Shown in pieces: positions 1-11,440 of a stretch of DNA of 33,557 bases. Location of the stretch: contig JBNGIO010001516.1 of NCBI GenBank assembly GCA_049999805.1, positions 1-33,557 of the forward strand. The letters run 5' to 3'. The position numbers were made by a program, and so were the translations under genes. The notes beneath the pieces are model-generated. The model was not told where the DNA came from, made no database searches, and saw only the letters and a list, made by a program, of their open reading frames with translations. Source of the DNA: Folioceros fuciformis. Lineage: Eukaryota > Anthocerotophyta > Anthocerotopsida > Anthocerotales. The number at the start of each line of letters is the position of its first letter. Position 1 is the stretch's first letter.

Positions 1-192
1 GGGTAGGTTGTATCCCTAGTCCTATCTATATTATCACCTGGATGGTTATTGTGTAGTCTCAACTCCCATGGCCAAGTACATGCATGCATGCCTACTACTG
101 TGGCTCCTGCCTCCAATTATAAAACAGCACAAGCACATCGATAGCCTAGGTGAAGTCCTGCAAACAATATTTGGGCTCTTCGGTCAGAGCCA

Positions 193-2671
193 GTGGCGTC
201 ACCCTCAGAGGCAACCATCGCCGCCCTTCGAGCTTTGCATCCAGGCCCAGGTGATCCCATACCTCAGGAGGTTCTACAATTTGTGCCTGAGGAGCCTTTT
301 TGCCTTGATTGGGTTGTATTTGGTCGAGCTCTCGTCACCACACCACACCAAGACTTTCTTCCGGTGGCCTATCTGGGATGGTCTACGACCACCTCCGAGA
401 CTACTTTGCTCTGGAGGACCCTTCTAGTGGCTTCTCTAAGCTTTTTTCCCTAGCAATTGCTGTGGTGCAAGGTGAGACTCACTCTCGAATTGCTCTGGTT
501 CTAGGTGTAAGTAGGTTGTTGGCTTTGGAGAAACCCACCCTGGGAGTGCGCCCATTGTGGTGGGTGAGGCGTTCTTTCAGCTCATTAGCCACAACATTGC
601 TCTCCAGCTCAGAGAGCAGCTTCAGGCCCAATTCAGTCCCCACCAATTCGGGATTGCTACCCTAGGGGGCTATGAGGCGGTGGCCTTCGAGGTTAGAGCA
701 GTCCAGATTGGGTTGCCTTGTAGGTTGATGTGGAGAGTGCCTTCAACACCGTCTCTAGGGTGGCTATTTTCAATGAGATGAATCTTGCTCGTGGTCGTTT
801 GGACTCTCTTATCCCCTTTGTCCGCTCCTTCTATGGTGCCCCGTCTAATCTCTACTTTCAACATGGGTCCACAGCAGAGGAGATTTCAGTGCTCAACTCG
901 ATAAGAGGTACGCACCAAGGGGATCCCCTAGGAGGGGCTCTCTTTGCTATGGCTCACTTTCAAAGACCTTTCAATTACCGCTTCTGTGGTAGGGGGTTGT
1001 CTCTTCTAATCTGTGGCCGATGACACTCATCTCCTGGGTCCAGGGGATAAGGGTAAGGAAGCCTTTGAGCTTTTTGCAAAGGAGCTCTTACGCTTGGGCC
1101 TAAAAGTCAAGATTTCCCATTGTAAGATTTGGTCTCTATCCGGTATCACTTCATCTCTACAATTTTCGGAGGGGAACATTGATTCTCCGTTGGGGATCCG
1201 CATCCTGGGGGTCCCTGTTGGCCCTCCGACTTCATCCGCGAATTTGTGGATGCAGCTTTGATGGAGGATTTGGTGCACATTGAGGACCCTCATCAACTTG
1301 GGAACCCACAGGTGGCCTATAACATCCTCTCCACCTGCTTTGCGCGAAGCTCTAGGTATCTCATCCGCATGGTGTCTCCATCCCCAGATTTTCTTTCCAA
1401 ATTGAGGGACTTTGACAAGCAGGTATTGAAGGAATTATAGGACATTGTTGGCCCGGGTTCATTTGATTGTACTGTAAGTGATTTGGCTAGGAGATAGGCA
1501 TCCCTACCCATTGCTTTCGGCGCCATTGGGCTACTGGCCATGGAGGCCTCGGCGCCAATTGCTTTTCTTCGTAGTTGGGCGCTCTTTGTCCCAACTTTAG
1601 TGACTTGCTTCTCCATTGGAAACTCGAGCGTTTTGGAGGGTTTTGTCACAGGAGTTGAGGAGGGCCATTCCCCCTCCAAAAGTCCCTTAGGAGGGCCTGG
1701 GATCTCTTATCCTCACAAGCTCGATTGGTCATACCTTCTTTCTTCTCCTTCCTTTGTGGGGGTATGAGGGGCTTCAGGCCACCCTCATGGAAAAGCATTA
1801 TGGGCAAGAGTTGCAGGCCCTTATGCTAGATTCCTCCATTGACAAGCAGGCTCGGGCACGCCTTTAATCTTGTTCGGGGAAGGGTGCTGGCTCTTGGATG
1901 TTGGCCCGTCTATGCATCCAGGCTTTCCGAATTGCACCGGCTTCTTTCTCTATCGCGTTGAGGTTCCGCCTTAACTTGGTCCAGCCGTTGGCCTGGTCTC
2001 TCTCTTTTGGTATCCGTGGGGTCCATCTCGAAAAATCCAAGGGCCACCTGGCGTGTTGCTTTATCGGCGGGCAGTGCATCGCCACCTATAATGCAGTGAG
2101 GGATGTTATGTTTTCTTTGGCTAAGGAGGGTGGCTTCTTCCCCTACAAGGAGCACCCATATACCTTGCTAAACGGCGTCTCCCTTATTGCAGATGTTTTC
2201 CTGATCAAGGGGGACCAGGTTTCTATAGCGGATGTGGTGGTCACAAACCCCACTCGGACAACCTTCAATGAGCACTTCGTTATCAACACCCCCAGGTTGG
2301 GCAGCAGAAGGAAGCGCGATAAGGAAGACTTGCAAGTACAGGCCCATGCAAGGTCACATGTTCATCCCCTTGCTATCGAAACGCATAGGGCCATGGGTAA
2401 GGATTTCTCCAGGTTTTTGAAGACATGCGCGAAGGCCTATCACGTCAACAGTAGTGGCGTGGGGCTTTTCCTATCCGGTGTGGTGACATTTTTCCAGCAA
2501 CGAGTTTTAATTGCGCTAAAAACAGCCTTGGCAAACGCTATTTTTCAGACAACATCAAGCGTGGCAAATGCGGCTTCAACGGCCCTTGTGGTAAGTAGGC
2601 CATACCTCATACCTGAATGTGACATCTTAAGGATGACAGGGAGTTCGAGGCTAGACGGACGAGGGGGTTAG
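193..2671 (+). mobile_element. Degenerate LINE-type non-LTR retrotransposon
   Basis: This is the remnant of an autonomous non-LTR retrotransposon that copied itself by target-primed reverse transcription. Visible in order are an upstream reverse transcriptase part (about 380-720, including residues LALEKPTLGVRP and FFQLISHNIALQLRE in different frames), RT motif A at 724-759 (VDVESAFNTVSR, catalytic Asp at 727-729) and motif B at 907-930 (GTHQGDPL). Motif C follows at 1013-1036 (VADDTHLLG). Motifs A and B share a frame but motif C lies in another, so at least one indel separates them and the RT cannot be made as one protein. Further stops and shifts break 1040-1890, while the C-terminal part is open. 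No EN domain, target-site duplication or poly(A) tail was identified, although a T-rich run follows at 2742-2749. The LINE assignment is firm; the clade is not. Confidence 0.85.
1898..2671 (+). pseudogene. C-terminal open segment of the LINE ORF2-like protein
   Basis: This stretch is open for 257 codons, in contrast to the frameshifted RT upstream. The region with HLACCFIGGQC, then YNAVRDVMFSLAKE, then ADVVVTNPTRT and a later HPLAIETHRAM resembles the C-terminal part of non-LTR elements of plants and algae. There a Cys/His cluster is followed by a nuclease-like core with an Asp-rich strand. Whether this is a true PD-(D/E)XK endonuclease is my inference. The first ATG is internal to the ancestral ORF, so it is a fragment and not an independent gene. 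It ends at a TAG within GGGGGTTAG. Confidence 0.6.
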
Positions 2672-3969
2672 GCCCCAATTCTTGGCTTTCCCACTGGGAT
2701 TGTTCCCCTTGTCACGGGGTAGATGAAACTTCCATCTTTTTTTTTTCTATAAAGTCTTCAAGTTCCCTCCCTTCTGCTTCTCTCGATGATTGAATGGTGG
2801 CAAATCAACCATTCCTGGAGTACGGGTTGTAGCTACGGATGTCAGTTCTTGCCCCACTTTCACCACTTTGTGAGATGTCAGTTCTGTTGCCCCACTTTCA
2901 CCACATTGTGAGATGAACGAACACAGATGCTACTGCGAGTGAGCTGCACAAACACGGATGGAGCCTGGAATTCGTTGTCGCTTCCGCCACTTATCCCCAC
3001 CATATTCATATAGTATTACAGGCTATTATCCACGACCCAGACTTTATCTCCTTCTCCCCATTGTCGTACTGGGGAGAAAACAGTACATCATTGTGTTGCG
3101 TGCGGGCTTGATGCCCGCATCCGGCATGCTCCGGGGATACACTTCATTGGGTCCTCTGCCAATACCTGCAAGCATCAAAGCTGCAGACTTGCTCAGCATT
3201 CCAAGAACTGCAAACCCCAGAGTAAAGACATCTGTAGAGTAATATCATGATATTGTATTATGTGTAATTCTACAACAGAGAGATCCATATGCCAGTAGAG
3301 CCTAGACCAGGAGTTCGTCTCACAGGTGACTCGGGAATGGCTCTGGACGGAAGCACAACATTAGCCAACTTGTCCAATCTCCAGTCCAGCAGAGGACGGG
3401 ACAGAGGAGATTGTGATACGTTGCGCTATGTCTGCTCCCCCGGCCTTCCTTCTAGTGGGGAATTTAATTGACGCTCCTGCTACTACCAAAAAATTGGGAT
3501 ACCCAAGGTATCGAAAACTGTATCTCTACCTACTTAAAGATAAACTTGCTGCTGCCCTTCCCGCCAGCACATGTAAGCTGAAACAGCTTGCCGGCCGACC
3601 GTGGGTGAGAAGGGGATCAGCAGGTGGCAAGCACCAGCACTGGACAAATCCAGCCATTCAGTGGCTGCATTCGCCGGCCAGCCGCCTTGCGCAGGTAATG
3701 GAATACACCATACATGTACATAAGTGCCCCTGGTCCAAGCACTGTCGGATGAGCCCTACCATCCGCTCCTCGTCAATATACAAATGAAGCAGGTACGCAC
3801 CGGCGCAGACCAATCAAACCTTGTGGAGGCTGATCAGTCGGCCGGCCGCGACGCCCAGACAAATCATGAGCAACAGCTCTGGCAATTTAGATGGGAATTG
3901 CCGGCCGAGCAAACTCGATGAATCAAAAGAACTTGTGTACACCAGCTCCAGCTTCCGCGCTCTGTACAT
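2672..3969. other. Intergenic region between LINE remnant and NCED
   Basis: I recognise no gene here. It contains a T-rich run (2742-2749), a two-copy tandem duplication (2838-2911, listed separately) and a GC-rich hairpin at 3101-3119 (7-base stem, 5-base loop). The last few hundred bases should hold the NCED 3' UTR, since that gene reads leftward and stops at 3970. No AATAAA was seen on the minus strand here. Several GCCGGCC motifs cluster at 3590-3905. Short ORFs in this stretch have no recognisable domain. Confidence 0.6.
2838..2911. repeat. Two-copy tandem duplication (36 and 38 bases)
   Basis: Unit one (2838-2873) and unit two (2874-2911) both begin GATGTCAGTTCT and end TTGTGA, with a 2-base insertion and one substitution in the second. 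They are directly adjacent. It lies just 3' of the LINE remnant. It is probably a local replication-slippage duplication and has no evident function. Confidence 0.9.
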
Positions 3970-5802
3970 TCACTGCTGCGTGGCAAGCTCTTGCGCCGTG
4001 ACGTAGGTACCGTGAAAGCCATAGGGCACCCTAGAAGACAGGTGCACCTTGGCCACAGGCTCCAGAGAGGGAGACTGAGCATCCAGGACCAGGAGCTGCG
4101 ATTTCCCCGTCTCCTCGTTGTGCATGAAGGTGACAATGTAGCCGTCGTCCTCTGCCGCGTGAGGGTGCGAGGAGCGCGGCACAAAGCAGGGTTCTCCACC
4201 GTAGCAGTTTTCCGGATAGCGGATTCTCCCAACCATACTCGTCTCCGCTCTCGAGAGCAAATCCACCTTGGCTATGCCGGAAACCTTGGGCCACGGCTCC
4301 GCCACAGCCAGATAAGCGTAGCGGCTTCTCCTTCCGACAAACTTCTTGTTCACCTGACCCGCCTCCAGATTGAGGCCCGGTGTGATCTCCCTCCTCGTGG
4401 ACTGACCAGTGCGGCGATTGAGCCTGATCTCTGACAGAATGCTTGCCAGCGCCTGTTGGGACTCGTTGAAGATGCTGTCGGGCGGAGTCATGCAGGAGCC
4501 GATCACCACCACCTCATCCTCATTCTCCTCCCACGCGTTCCAGAGATGGAAGCAGAAGCAGTCGGGAACATCGATCCACTGCATCCGACTCTCATCCGTG
4601 TCGTAGCGCGGGAGAAGGCCGAATCTTGCCATCTTGGTGCCGTCATAGATGACCGGGGAGCCTCCGTGCAGCAGCTCCTTCATCTGAAACACCACCTGCT
4701 GGTCAGGCACGACCACGAAGTTCTCAGTGATGGCGAAGTCGTGCATCATGGTCGGCTGCTGCAGTGTGATGTCCACCTCGGGGCTCTTCACGCCGTGAGG
4801 AGACACATAGAAGTACTTGAGGAAGGGAGCCGCCAGCACGTTGTAGCTGAGATTGAACAATTCTCCCGTGCTTGCATCCACCTTGGGGTGTGCGATCATG
4901 GAGTGCACGCTGGCGAGCTGGCCGTTGAAGTCATAGCGTCCCAGCGTCTCCAAGTCCCCGTTCTCCGTGATGCGCACGTGGTAGGGCAGGTCATCCTCCG
5001 ACATAGCCAGAAGCCTGCCGTTGTGGAACACGAGTCCGGCATTGGCCACTCCCATCCCCTGCGAGGCATCCACCAGGCCGCACAAGGCCCTCGCTCCGTA
5101 CAGCATGAGCCGCGCCACGCCGCCATGGCCGTGCAGCTCCCCGATGGCCTTGGGAAACACCGGCCTGCCGGTCCTGGCCTCCTCCTCCAGCCTATAGGTC
5201 CGGGTGTATTTGCAGCAGTAGCTAGCGAGCCCTTGCTTGAAACTCACGGCATGCACCATGCCGTCTCCATCGAAAAAATGATGTCCTGCCAGCGGCGGGA
5301 ACTGCGGATTGGCGCCGTTGCGGAGATACATCCCTTCCAGGCACTCCGGGATGCTCCCTTCCACCTCCAGCTCGTGCTCCACCGGATGCTCCGACACTGG
5401 GGAGAAGTTGCCCTCCAGTTGCACCCGCGGATCCGCTGTGGACGGCAGTGGCTTGGCGCCTTCCAGCTTGGGAATCCAGTCCGTCTCGATCACATCCAGC
5501 GCCGATGCCGCCATCACCTGGAAGAAATTCCTCGATCTCCTGGCATCCCCGGGCTCCTCCTCCGCCCGGAGCGTCCGGCTCCCACTCCAGCTCCCGACAC
5601 AGGACACACTTCCCCGGGCATCGCTCACCGCCGATAGCCGGTCACAAGCGGGTAGCGACTTGCTGGACTGGTGGACGCTCAAACTGGCGGTGGCGCGAGC
5701 GCCAGCCGGATAGGCAGCAATCCGCTTTGAGGCGCAATTGGCGTGCACCCTGGGCGTGGGGCGGGCGAAATCGAGACACGCCAGGCTCTTCATGGTCAGC
5801 AT
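3970..5802 (-). CDS. NCED: 9-cis-epoxycarotenoid dioxygenase (NCED), intron-free
   Basis: NCED cleaves 9-cis-violaxanthin or 9'-cis-neoxanthin to xanthoxin, the committed step of abscisic acid synthesis in plastids. The 610-residue product has a Ser/Ala/Arg-rich N-terminus of about 95 residues typical of a transit peptide. It then runs from LPSTADP (119) through [16 protein letters not shown] and [11 protein letters not shown] to the end. The four iron-ligand histidines are H305 (IAHPK), H354 (TMMHDF), H419 (FCFHLWNAW) and H597 (YGFHG). Their spacings (49, 65, 178) equal those of maize VP14 (H298, H347, H412, H590). Diagnostic NCED strings [26 protein letters not shown] and RVPYGFHGT are present. 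It is uninterrupted, as is usual for NCED genes. Met1 (5802) or Met4 (5793, better context ACCATGA) could start translation. CCD4-type cleavage enzymes are the nearest alternative, but the motifs favour NCED. Confidence 0.95.
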   Translation of the reverse strand: MLTMKSLACLDFARPTPRVHANCASKRIAAYPAGARATASLSVHQSSKSLPACDRLSAVSDARGSVSCVGSWSGSRTLRAEEEPGDARRSRNFFQVMAASALDVIETDWIPKLEGAKPLPSTADPRVQLEGNFSPVSEHPVEHELEVEGSIPECLEGMYLRNGANPQFPPLAGHHFFDGDGMVHAVSFKQGLASYCCKYTRTYRLEEEARTGRPVFPKAIGELHGHGGVARLMLYGARALCGLVDASQGMGVANAGLVFHNGRLLAMSEDDLPYHVRITENGDLETLGRYDFNGQLASVHSMIAHPKVDASTGELFNLSYNVLAAPFLKYFYVSPHGVKSPEVDITLQQPTMMHDFAITENFVVVPDQQVVFQMKELLHGGSPVIYDGTKMARFGLLPRYDTDESRMQWIDVPDCFCFHLWNAWEENEDEVVVIGSCMTPPDSIFNESQQALASILSEIRLNRRTGQSTRREITPGLNLEAGQVNKKFVGRRSRYAYLAVAEPWPKVSGIAKVDLLSRAETSMVGRIRYPENCYGGEPCFVPRSSHPHAAEDDGYIVTFMHNEETGKSQLLVLDAQSPSLEPVAKVHLSSRVPYGFHGTYVTAQELATQQ

Positions 5803-7014
5803 TCTTCACCGTCCGGACACCAATTCCCGCACTTCCCAGGGCAGAATAATGTCACGGACTTGTGGCAATCCAACGCAGCGCAACCGGCGGGGAGGAGGAG
5901 ATTGCGCAAGCCTTCATGCAGAACTGGAATCCCCGGCAGCGAATACACGCACAACCACAGCCACTGGTGCAGGAGCAGCGCAATCCAAGAGAGTCGCGAA
6001 ACGCGAGCGAGCAGCAATCCGGGGTCTGCAGAGGCAGCAGGCAGTAGAGTGGACAGCGGGCAGCAGACAGGGCTATGGAGGAATGCGGAAGAGGGGCAGA
6101 GAGGCAGGAAGGAGAAAAGCGAGGGAGGAAGCAAAGGATTGATTGTTGTGGTCCCGAGAAGGCAGAGGGAAAGCTTGAAGCTTGCCGCAAGCGCAGTGCG
6201 TGTGCCTGGAGCCTGTGCGTTCCCAACGGCGGGGCTCGCGCGCTATATGGAGAGCGTGGCACCCGGGCTACGTGTCGGGACTCCACACGGGCTCTGTGTT
6301 GCAGCAATAGAAAAAACAGGACCAGGGGTCGCGAGGGGTAACAAGTGAAAAAGGGTCCCGAGTTACCGCACAGTGTGCGAGCAAGTCACGTTCCACAGTC
6401 ATATGGCATTGAATGTGCAGAGTGTGGGCGCACTAGGTGATATGTGCAATATCCCACCCGAAGTAAATACGTACGTACAAAGGCACCAAGGCCCACGACC
6501 CAAGGCCCATGGGGGGACCACACATCATACGTGCCCGCGTCTCCGCATGCCGTTCCGTTATGCAAACACATGTCCTCCTGGCTACAGTCCCCGTTACTTA
6601 TTTTGGCCCGTCACGCGGGTCGCGACTGGCCCCCCTGCCCGAATGCTTCATGATGCTGCCAATTTTTGGACAGCCCTGTTTCTGTTTGTGTCGCTCCTAG
6701 GACTCCAACTTCCAACTCCTTCTCCCAAGACTACTGGAATCTTCACTCTGCTGCCTCTTCCGATCTGCCACATGGTTCCAACTCCCAACCAGCGCGCGTT
6801 GCCCACTCTCCTCTTCAACATCTGCCTGCATCTTGCATGATGTTGCATCATGGGAGTACTTGTTGCTCTCAGTTTGGTATTGAATTGCCAAAGAACTAAA
6901 TTACCCACCAAAGCATGGAATGCAAGAGACAAAAGTTGCACAACCAGCGAGGAGATATCATCGATAAGGTAAGGCAAGAGACAATAGGACCACACCAAAG
7001 CATCCATACCTCTA
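5803..7014 (-). other. NCED 5' leader and promoter region; DNAAF11 3' flank
   Basis: No further gene is recognised. Bases 5803 to about 6250 are GC-rich and should hold the NCED leader. On the minus strand this contains one ATG-initiated upstream ORF of 21 codons (5917-5852) ending 49 bases before the NCED ATG. A weak TATA-like CCATATAG lies near 6243-6250 with an ABRE-like motif just upstream of it. The part nearer 7014 is the 3' flank of DNAAF11 and becomes AT-richer. Long open frames on either strand here lack ATG starts or domains. Confidence 0.5.
6270..6276 (+). promoter_or_regulatory. ABRE-like ACGTGTC motif in the NCED promoter
   Basis: ACGTGTC is the core of ABA-responsive elements bound by ABF/AREB bZIP factors. 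It lies about 470 bases upstream of the NCED start codon and about 20 bases upstream of a TATA-like CCATATAG on the transcribed strand. NCED genes are known targets of dehydration and ABA signalling, so the position is sensible. A single 7-base match in GC-rich DNA may also be chance. Confidence 0.4.
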
Positions 7015-9415
7015 CTATTCTAGTGGAGGTACGTCATCACAATTCAACTCTTCTTCATTACAAATGTTCCTTTTGCTGGCTTTGGTTTCCATTTCCTACA
7101 AAATACATGTTGGGTGCATTGAAGTATATGCAAGGATGAGGTTCACTTTTCCATTTTGCAGCGAGACAAGACAAGATAAGATAAGACTGTGAGGTAGATC
7201 ATGTGCTTACTTGGAGAGTCATGTTTTGATCCTTTTCAACATCTTTGATGCTACAAACTTTCACACTTTTCTTCTCTTCTTGTTTCTTGGGTGTGACTTG
7301 GCTGTTCTCAAGCTTTGCAGTGATGAAGGTCATGGCATCTGTCTTGGATTTTATTTTAGGCATTGTTACCGCAAGATTGCCGGTAATGGTGCATCTTTGT
7401 GCAATACTGTTGTCCATCTTTACCTATGTCATTCAAGATAGATTAGATAACTTATGATCAGAATTTTGATGTGTTTGATTTCGTTCAAGGCATACTTACC
7501 TCATCTGGAAGTTGCAGTTGTAATAGCTTTCCTTTAATTAAGATTCTAATCCAATTTGGCTGAATATCAATGTCGATAAATGAGGTATCTAAAAACTTGC
7601 TCACTTTCAAATCCAAAATCAGCATCTCCTTGCAATCACTTTCATGTAGTTTAAATTTCCATCTATCCAAGCAACAGTCTTATGAGGTGCAATTTGTATA
7701 CCTATGAACTTCCAATTGCTGAGCTTCAAACCCTAAACTAAGAGAATCTTAAATGTGTGTTCATATGTTTTGAACATACCCTCCCTCATTTTTCTGATAG
7801 ATGCGGCCTTCAGAAGGCAAGGGATCAAATCCTTTGCGTCTTTTGGATTTTTTCACTTCTTCAACCTTGGTCTAACATGCATTCAAGAAATAAGAAACTC
7901 TTTGTGCCAAAAGTAAGACAAAACTTTCAAAATGTTGGTCTCCCTCATTTTGTGTTCGAGATTGCAAAGAGTACAGTTTTTGGAAGGACATCTACATACA
8001 TCTTGACCTTGTTTTCTCATTTCTAGCAACTCTTCATGTTCCGCAATTCTAGTAGCTGGAGAGTAGGTGCGCACTTTTTCTCCTTTCTCATTTCTACATC
8101 AAACTCTTTGTTTGCACTAGGAAACTCATCATCTTAAGGTGGAGCAAGATAACAAAATTTTAGCAATAAATTACCTACACTTGAACTTCTTCATCCTTCA
8201 ATTCATTTTCCTTTGAAAGAGAATCATCACACTCATTTTGGTTCTCTACTTGTAGTTCATCACAAATTGTGCTATATTCCTACAAGCATGGTAAGCATGT
8301 AGATACAAATAAATGTCAATGAGAAGAAAAATCACTCATGTAAGAACTAAAAGGATATGTACCAAACTGCTTTCACATGTTGCTAACCTTTCTTGCTTTT
8401 TGACGTTCCAAATTTGTTACTCGTTGTGCATCCAACCTCTTGGATTGCAAAAAACAAGGAAGAGGAAGGGTGTTCTTAAGTACATTCATTTTTCTTCCAT
8501 CATACTCTATTAATTAAAATTAAGTTATAAATTCAGGGTGCTAACCTTGAGATTAGGAAGTGTTGCTATCACAAAGTTCCTATACCCATGAAAATCTTGA
8601 CAAGGATTCCCTGTCAAAAAACTGTTTGCAACTCAGAAATAATAGCCATGAAGGAGACAAGTACCTCGCCTTACTAGAACTCAAGAATAAGAAAACGATC
8701 AATATTAGAGAAGTACATTGCATTCTTACAGCTCTTTTAAGTGAATATTTAGTGTAAGACTTCTTAGGCTATGGAGAGTTTGTTTGTCCACAAAATTCAA
8801 GGTCAAATCAAGCTTCTCCAATGACTCACATCCTTCCAATCCCTCTACCTTTCATAACAACAAGAGCAACATTACAAGCAATTTGGGGCAACATATTTTC
8901 ACCACCCACATAGCCATATTCCAAGCTAGGGGTTCCAACCTTCACAATATTGTTCAAAGCCAGATTCAAATACTCTAGTTCTTTCAATCGTCGCAAGTTT
9001 TCTAATAACATGATGGTAATGAAAACTTGTAGTCAGATCCAAAAGAATGATGCAGAATGCAAGTTGTGTAAAACCGAAACCTATTCCACAACCATGTACC
9101 AAGTTTTCCAATCAAGTTGTTGGGCATGTATAAAATCTTGAGGTGAGGACAAACTTGGCCAAGCAGCTCGATCTTTTCAATTCCCTCTTCCTGCAATACT
9201 AGCTCCTGCAGTGCTATCCCTTGAGAAGTAGGTCAAAAATCGCAGCTCTTTGCTTGCTTGAATGTGCTCTAAATGAGATGCGTAGGGAATGAAGAGAAGG
9301 AGTTAGCAGCTGAGATGAAGGAGGATGAAAATACGGCATGCACCTCCAAAGTAAAGAGGATTCCTTCATTGTGCTCCGCTCGCCGCCTGATCATGTCAAT
9401 AGTGATGGGCGCCAT
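7015..9415 (-). CDS. DNAAF11: Dynein axonemal assembly factor 11 (LRRC6/tilB), 12 exons
   Basis: DNAAF11 is a cytoplasmic co-chaperone needed to pre-assemble axonemal dynein arms. Coding exons are 9415-9344, 9205-9100, 9001-8940, 8848-8730, 8621-8546, 8438-8388, 8279-8179, 8093-8000, 7871-7780, 7662-7500, 7423-7211 and 7095-7015. All junctions are GT-AG and phase-consistent, giving 409 residues (human about 466). The start is [18 protein letters not shown], like the human MGWITEDLIRRNAEHN. SDS22-type leucine-rich repeats follow ([41 protein letters not shown]; residues about 24-110). Then come [28 protein letters not shown] (206-214) and a CS/p23-like domain (about 270-330, [23 protein letters not shown]). 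The last residues DDVPPLE match the human C-terminal PEVPPLI. The least certain junction is the donor at 8178. The gene looks intact and predicts flagellated sperm. Confidence 0.9.
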
Positions 9416-10251
9416 GTTTGGCCTCACACGCTACGTGGGGCCGTACGATGGAAACACGCACGAGCCACCCAGGATACCTGGGAAGGGGACGTAATAAGGC
9501 TGCGCAGATATTCCAGAGCCTCGATTACATCAGTGTATTTGTGTACAGCCAGCCAAGCCCGAGAAGCGGGCCGACCGGCAGGTGGCCTGACGTGCATGGG
9601 CCTCCGGTGTACATGGGGCCCAAGCCCTTATCCGGCCGCCAGCCCGACTTAACCGCCGGGGAGCCGTTTTCCGGCGGGGAGGATTCTACTCTTTCCGCGG
9701 GCCAGGAAATTGATTGAGAAATCTGCATCCGGCCAATGTGTGGCCGACACCTGATTCGGACCTAAGTGCGGGCACCGCTTCAGCCGGTCGCCCCTGAAGC
9801 CAAAAAAAAAACCAACAACGAGGACACGTAACGTGTTTCGGATGACAAGATTTTTTTTGTTTTTTGGGCAGTCCGCATAGCCATGTCGGTAAGAAGTAAG
9901 CGAGTCTTTCCCACCGGCCTGAAGTGGGCCACTTGTCGACTTGTATAGATGGAGAAGAGAGCAGTTGGTACGGGGATGGATGCGGCACAGGGCCATGCCA
10001 GGCGCCCTGTGAAGATGACGGGGTGCATCCAGGAAGGTGCCGGCATGGTGGTCGGTAACTTTGGCTGCGCCGTCCAGGATGGTGCTGGCAACTGGGAGCC
10101 AGGATGGATAGTACGATGGAGGAGGAGGGGTGCATTGTTGGCCTGCGCAGTCCACTTGGACTTTGGAAGACTTGTTCCTCTTCGTCTTCCAATCGGATGC
10201 AGAGTTTGGACTGGCGATTGCAATAGCATCGTCGGTTGGACCTTTCAAATT

Positions 10252-10356
10252 GGTCGGTTCATGGGCTTCTGCTCGTCCGGCCAAACTGCTGCCGATTAGC
10301 ATGGGTCGGTTGATCCTTTGGTCGGTTCATCGGCTCCCGCATGTTCGGCCAAACTG
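10252..10356. repeat. 37-base direct repeat, two copies 68 bases apart
   Basis: Copies at 10252-10288 and 10320-10356 share GGTCGGTTCAT at one end and GGCCAAACTG at the other, with six mismatches between. The 31-base spacer also carries a third GGTCGGTT (10304-10311). The arrangement suggests an old tandem array or a repeated protein-binding site. No gene is adjacent. Confidence 0.85.
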
Positions 10357-11440
10357 AATGCATGTATCCAATTGGCGATAGAGGCTTCTTCAGGGGCGAG
10401 TACCGGGGCCAGGTGTTGTGATGCTCACCTGCACAGATGTCCGCTTGCCGAGGAGTGTGGGTTCAGGTGGTAAGTGGTGGGCGCGTGGGGGCACTGGCCA
10501 TGGCAAGATGTGGGCGGATATGGTTGGCTGCTGGGTGGCCATGCCATTGGGTTCGACTTGCTGTGTTTGTCTGTAGTGGTATGTATGGGTGGGTATGGCT
10601 GGCCATGCGTGCAACTGTATCCATTTTACCAGTACATATATGTATGTAAGTCTGACATCCATTGGTGTGATACATATGGAGACCCGAAACACTGTGTGTG
10701 GCTGGCTTGTAGATCGGGAAGGGGCCAAGGGGGGGCGTTCAATGGAGAAATGGGACTACCTACAGACACCCTGTGCATGCAGACTGTAAACAGTAGTGTG
10801 GACTTGCATATTGTATTGCGCATGAGGGGGGTGACGTGGTGGTTGGAGCAGTTAAGTGTGCGCATAACTGCCTCCCAGTCGGCTACAAGGATGAGCTCTC
10901 ATGACCAGAATCTGGGTGTGGCAGAAGTGGTGTGACAGTCGCTGTTAGACGCGTCCAAGGAGTCCCAATCGCTCCGACGTTGGCAGTTGCAGAAGGTTCA
11001 CATTATGTACTGTACTTGTCTACACTCTACTGCACACTGTTGCAGGCTCCCCATGTGCTGCGAGGATCAGGCGCATGGCAGAGGCATGCTCCAGACACAT
11101 ACACAATGATGTACCCTCCCCCTACCTGGCGAGTGGCTGCGACTTCCCCGGTACCAACACTGCCGCTTTCCCTTTCCTCTGTCACCATCCGTGGAAGGAG
11201 GCTGTAAGAGGGCGAGCGTCTGGCCCTGACCATTGTGCCGTGAACACTGGAAATCCAACCCCCACATGTGACTTGGAGCTGCCGGCAGGAGCAGCTGCTT
11301 TCCCCAGTTTCCCAGACAGGTTCCTGATGGGTGTCAGAAACAAGGAAAGGATGTACAGTATGTATCGCTACTACTGTACGCGGGGTTGTCGCATCCCATG
11401 GCTCTCGGGACTGGAAGCCTGGTTGGGTACACGCATACGT

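Noticed and set aside
4456-5637. 393-codon open frame on the plus strand
   Set aside because: It is the antisense shadow of the NCED gene, whose GC-rich codons leave the opposite strand open. It has no domain of its own.
5796-6134. 112-codon minus-strand frame ending inside the NCED start codon region
   Set aside because: It has no ATG anywhere (it opens with TTG), so it is not a usable uORF. Only the 21-codon ATG uORF at 5917-5852 was kept.
7199-7210. DNAAF11 reading on to the TGA at 7201-7199
   Set aside because: A GTAAGC donor follows codon CAA at 7211, and the exon at 7095-7015 restores the conserved C-terminal DDVPPLE, so splicing is the better model.
9649-10302. 217-codon minus-strand ORF, overlapped by three other open frames
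   Set aside because: The frames overlap in GC-rich DNA, have no recognisable domain, and no splice or codon pattern supports one of them.
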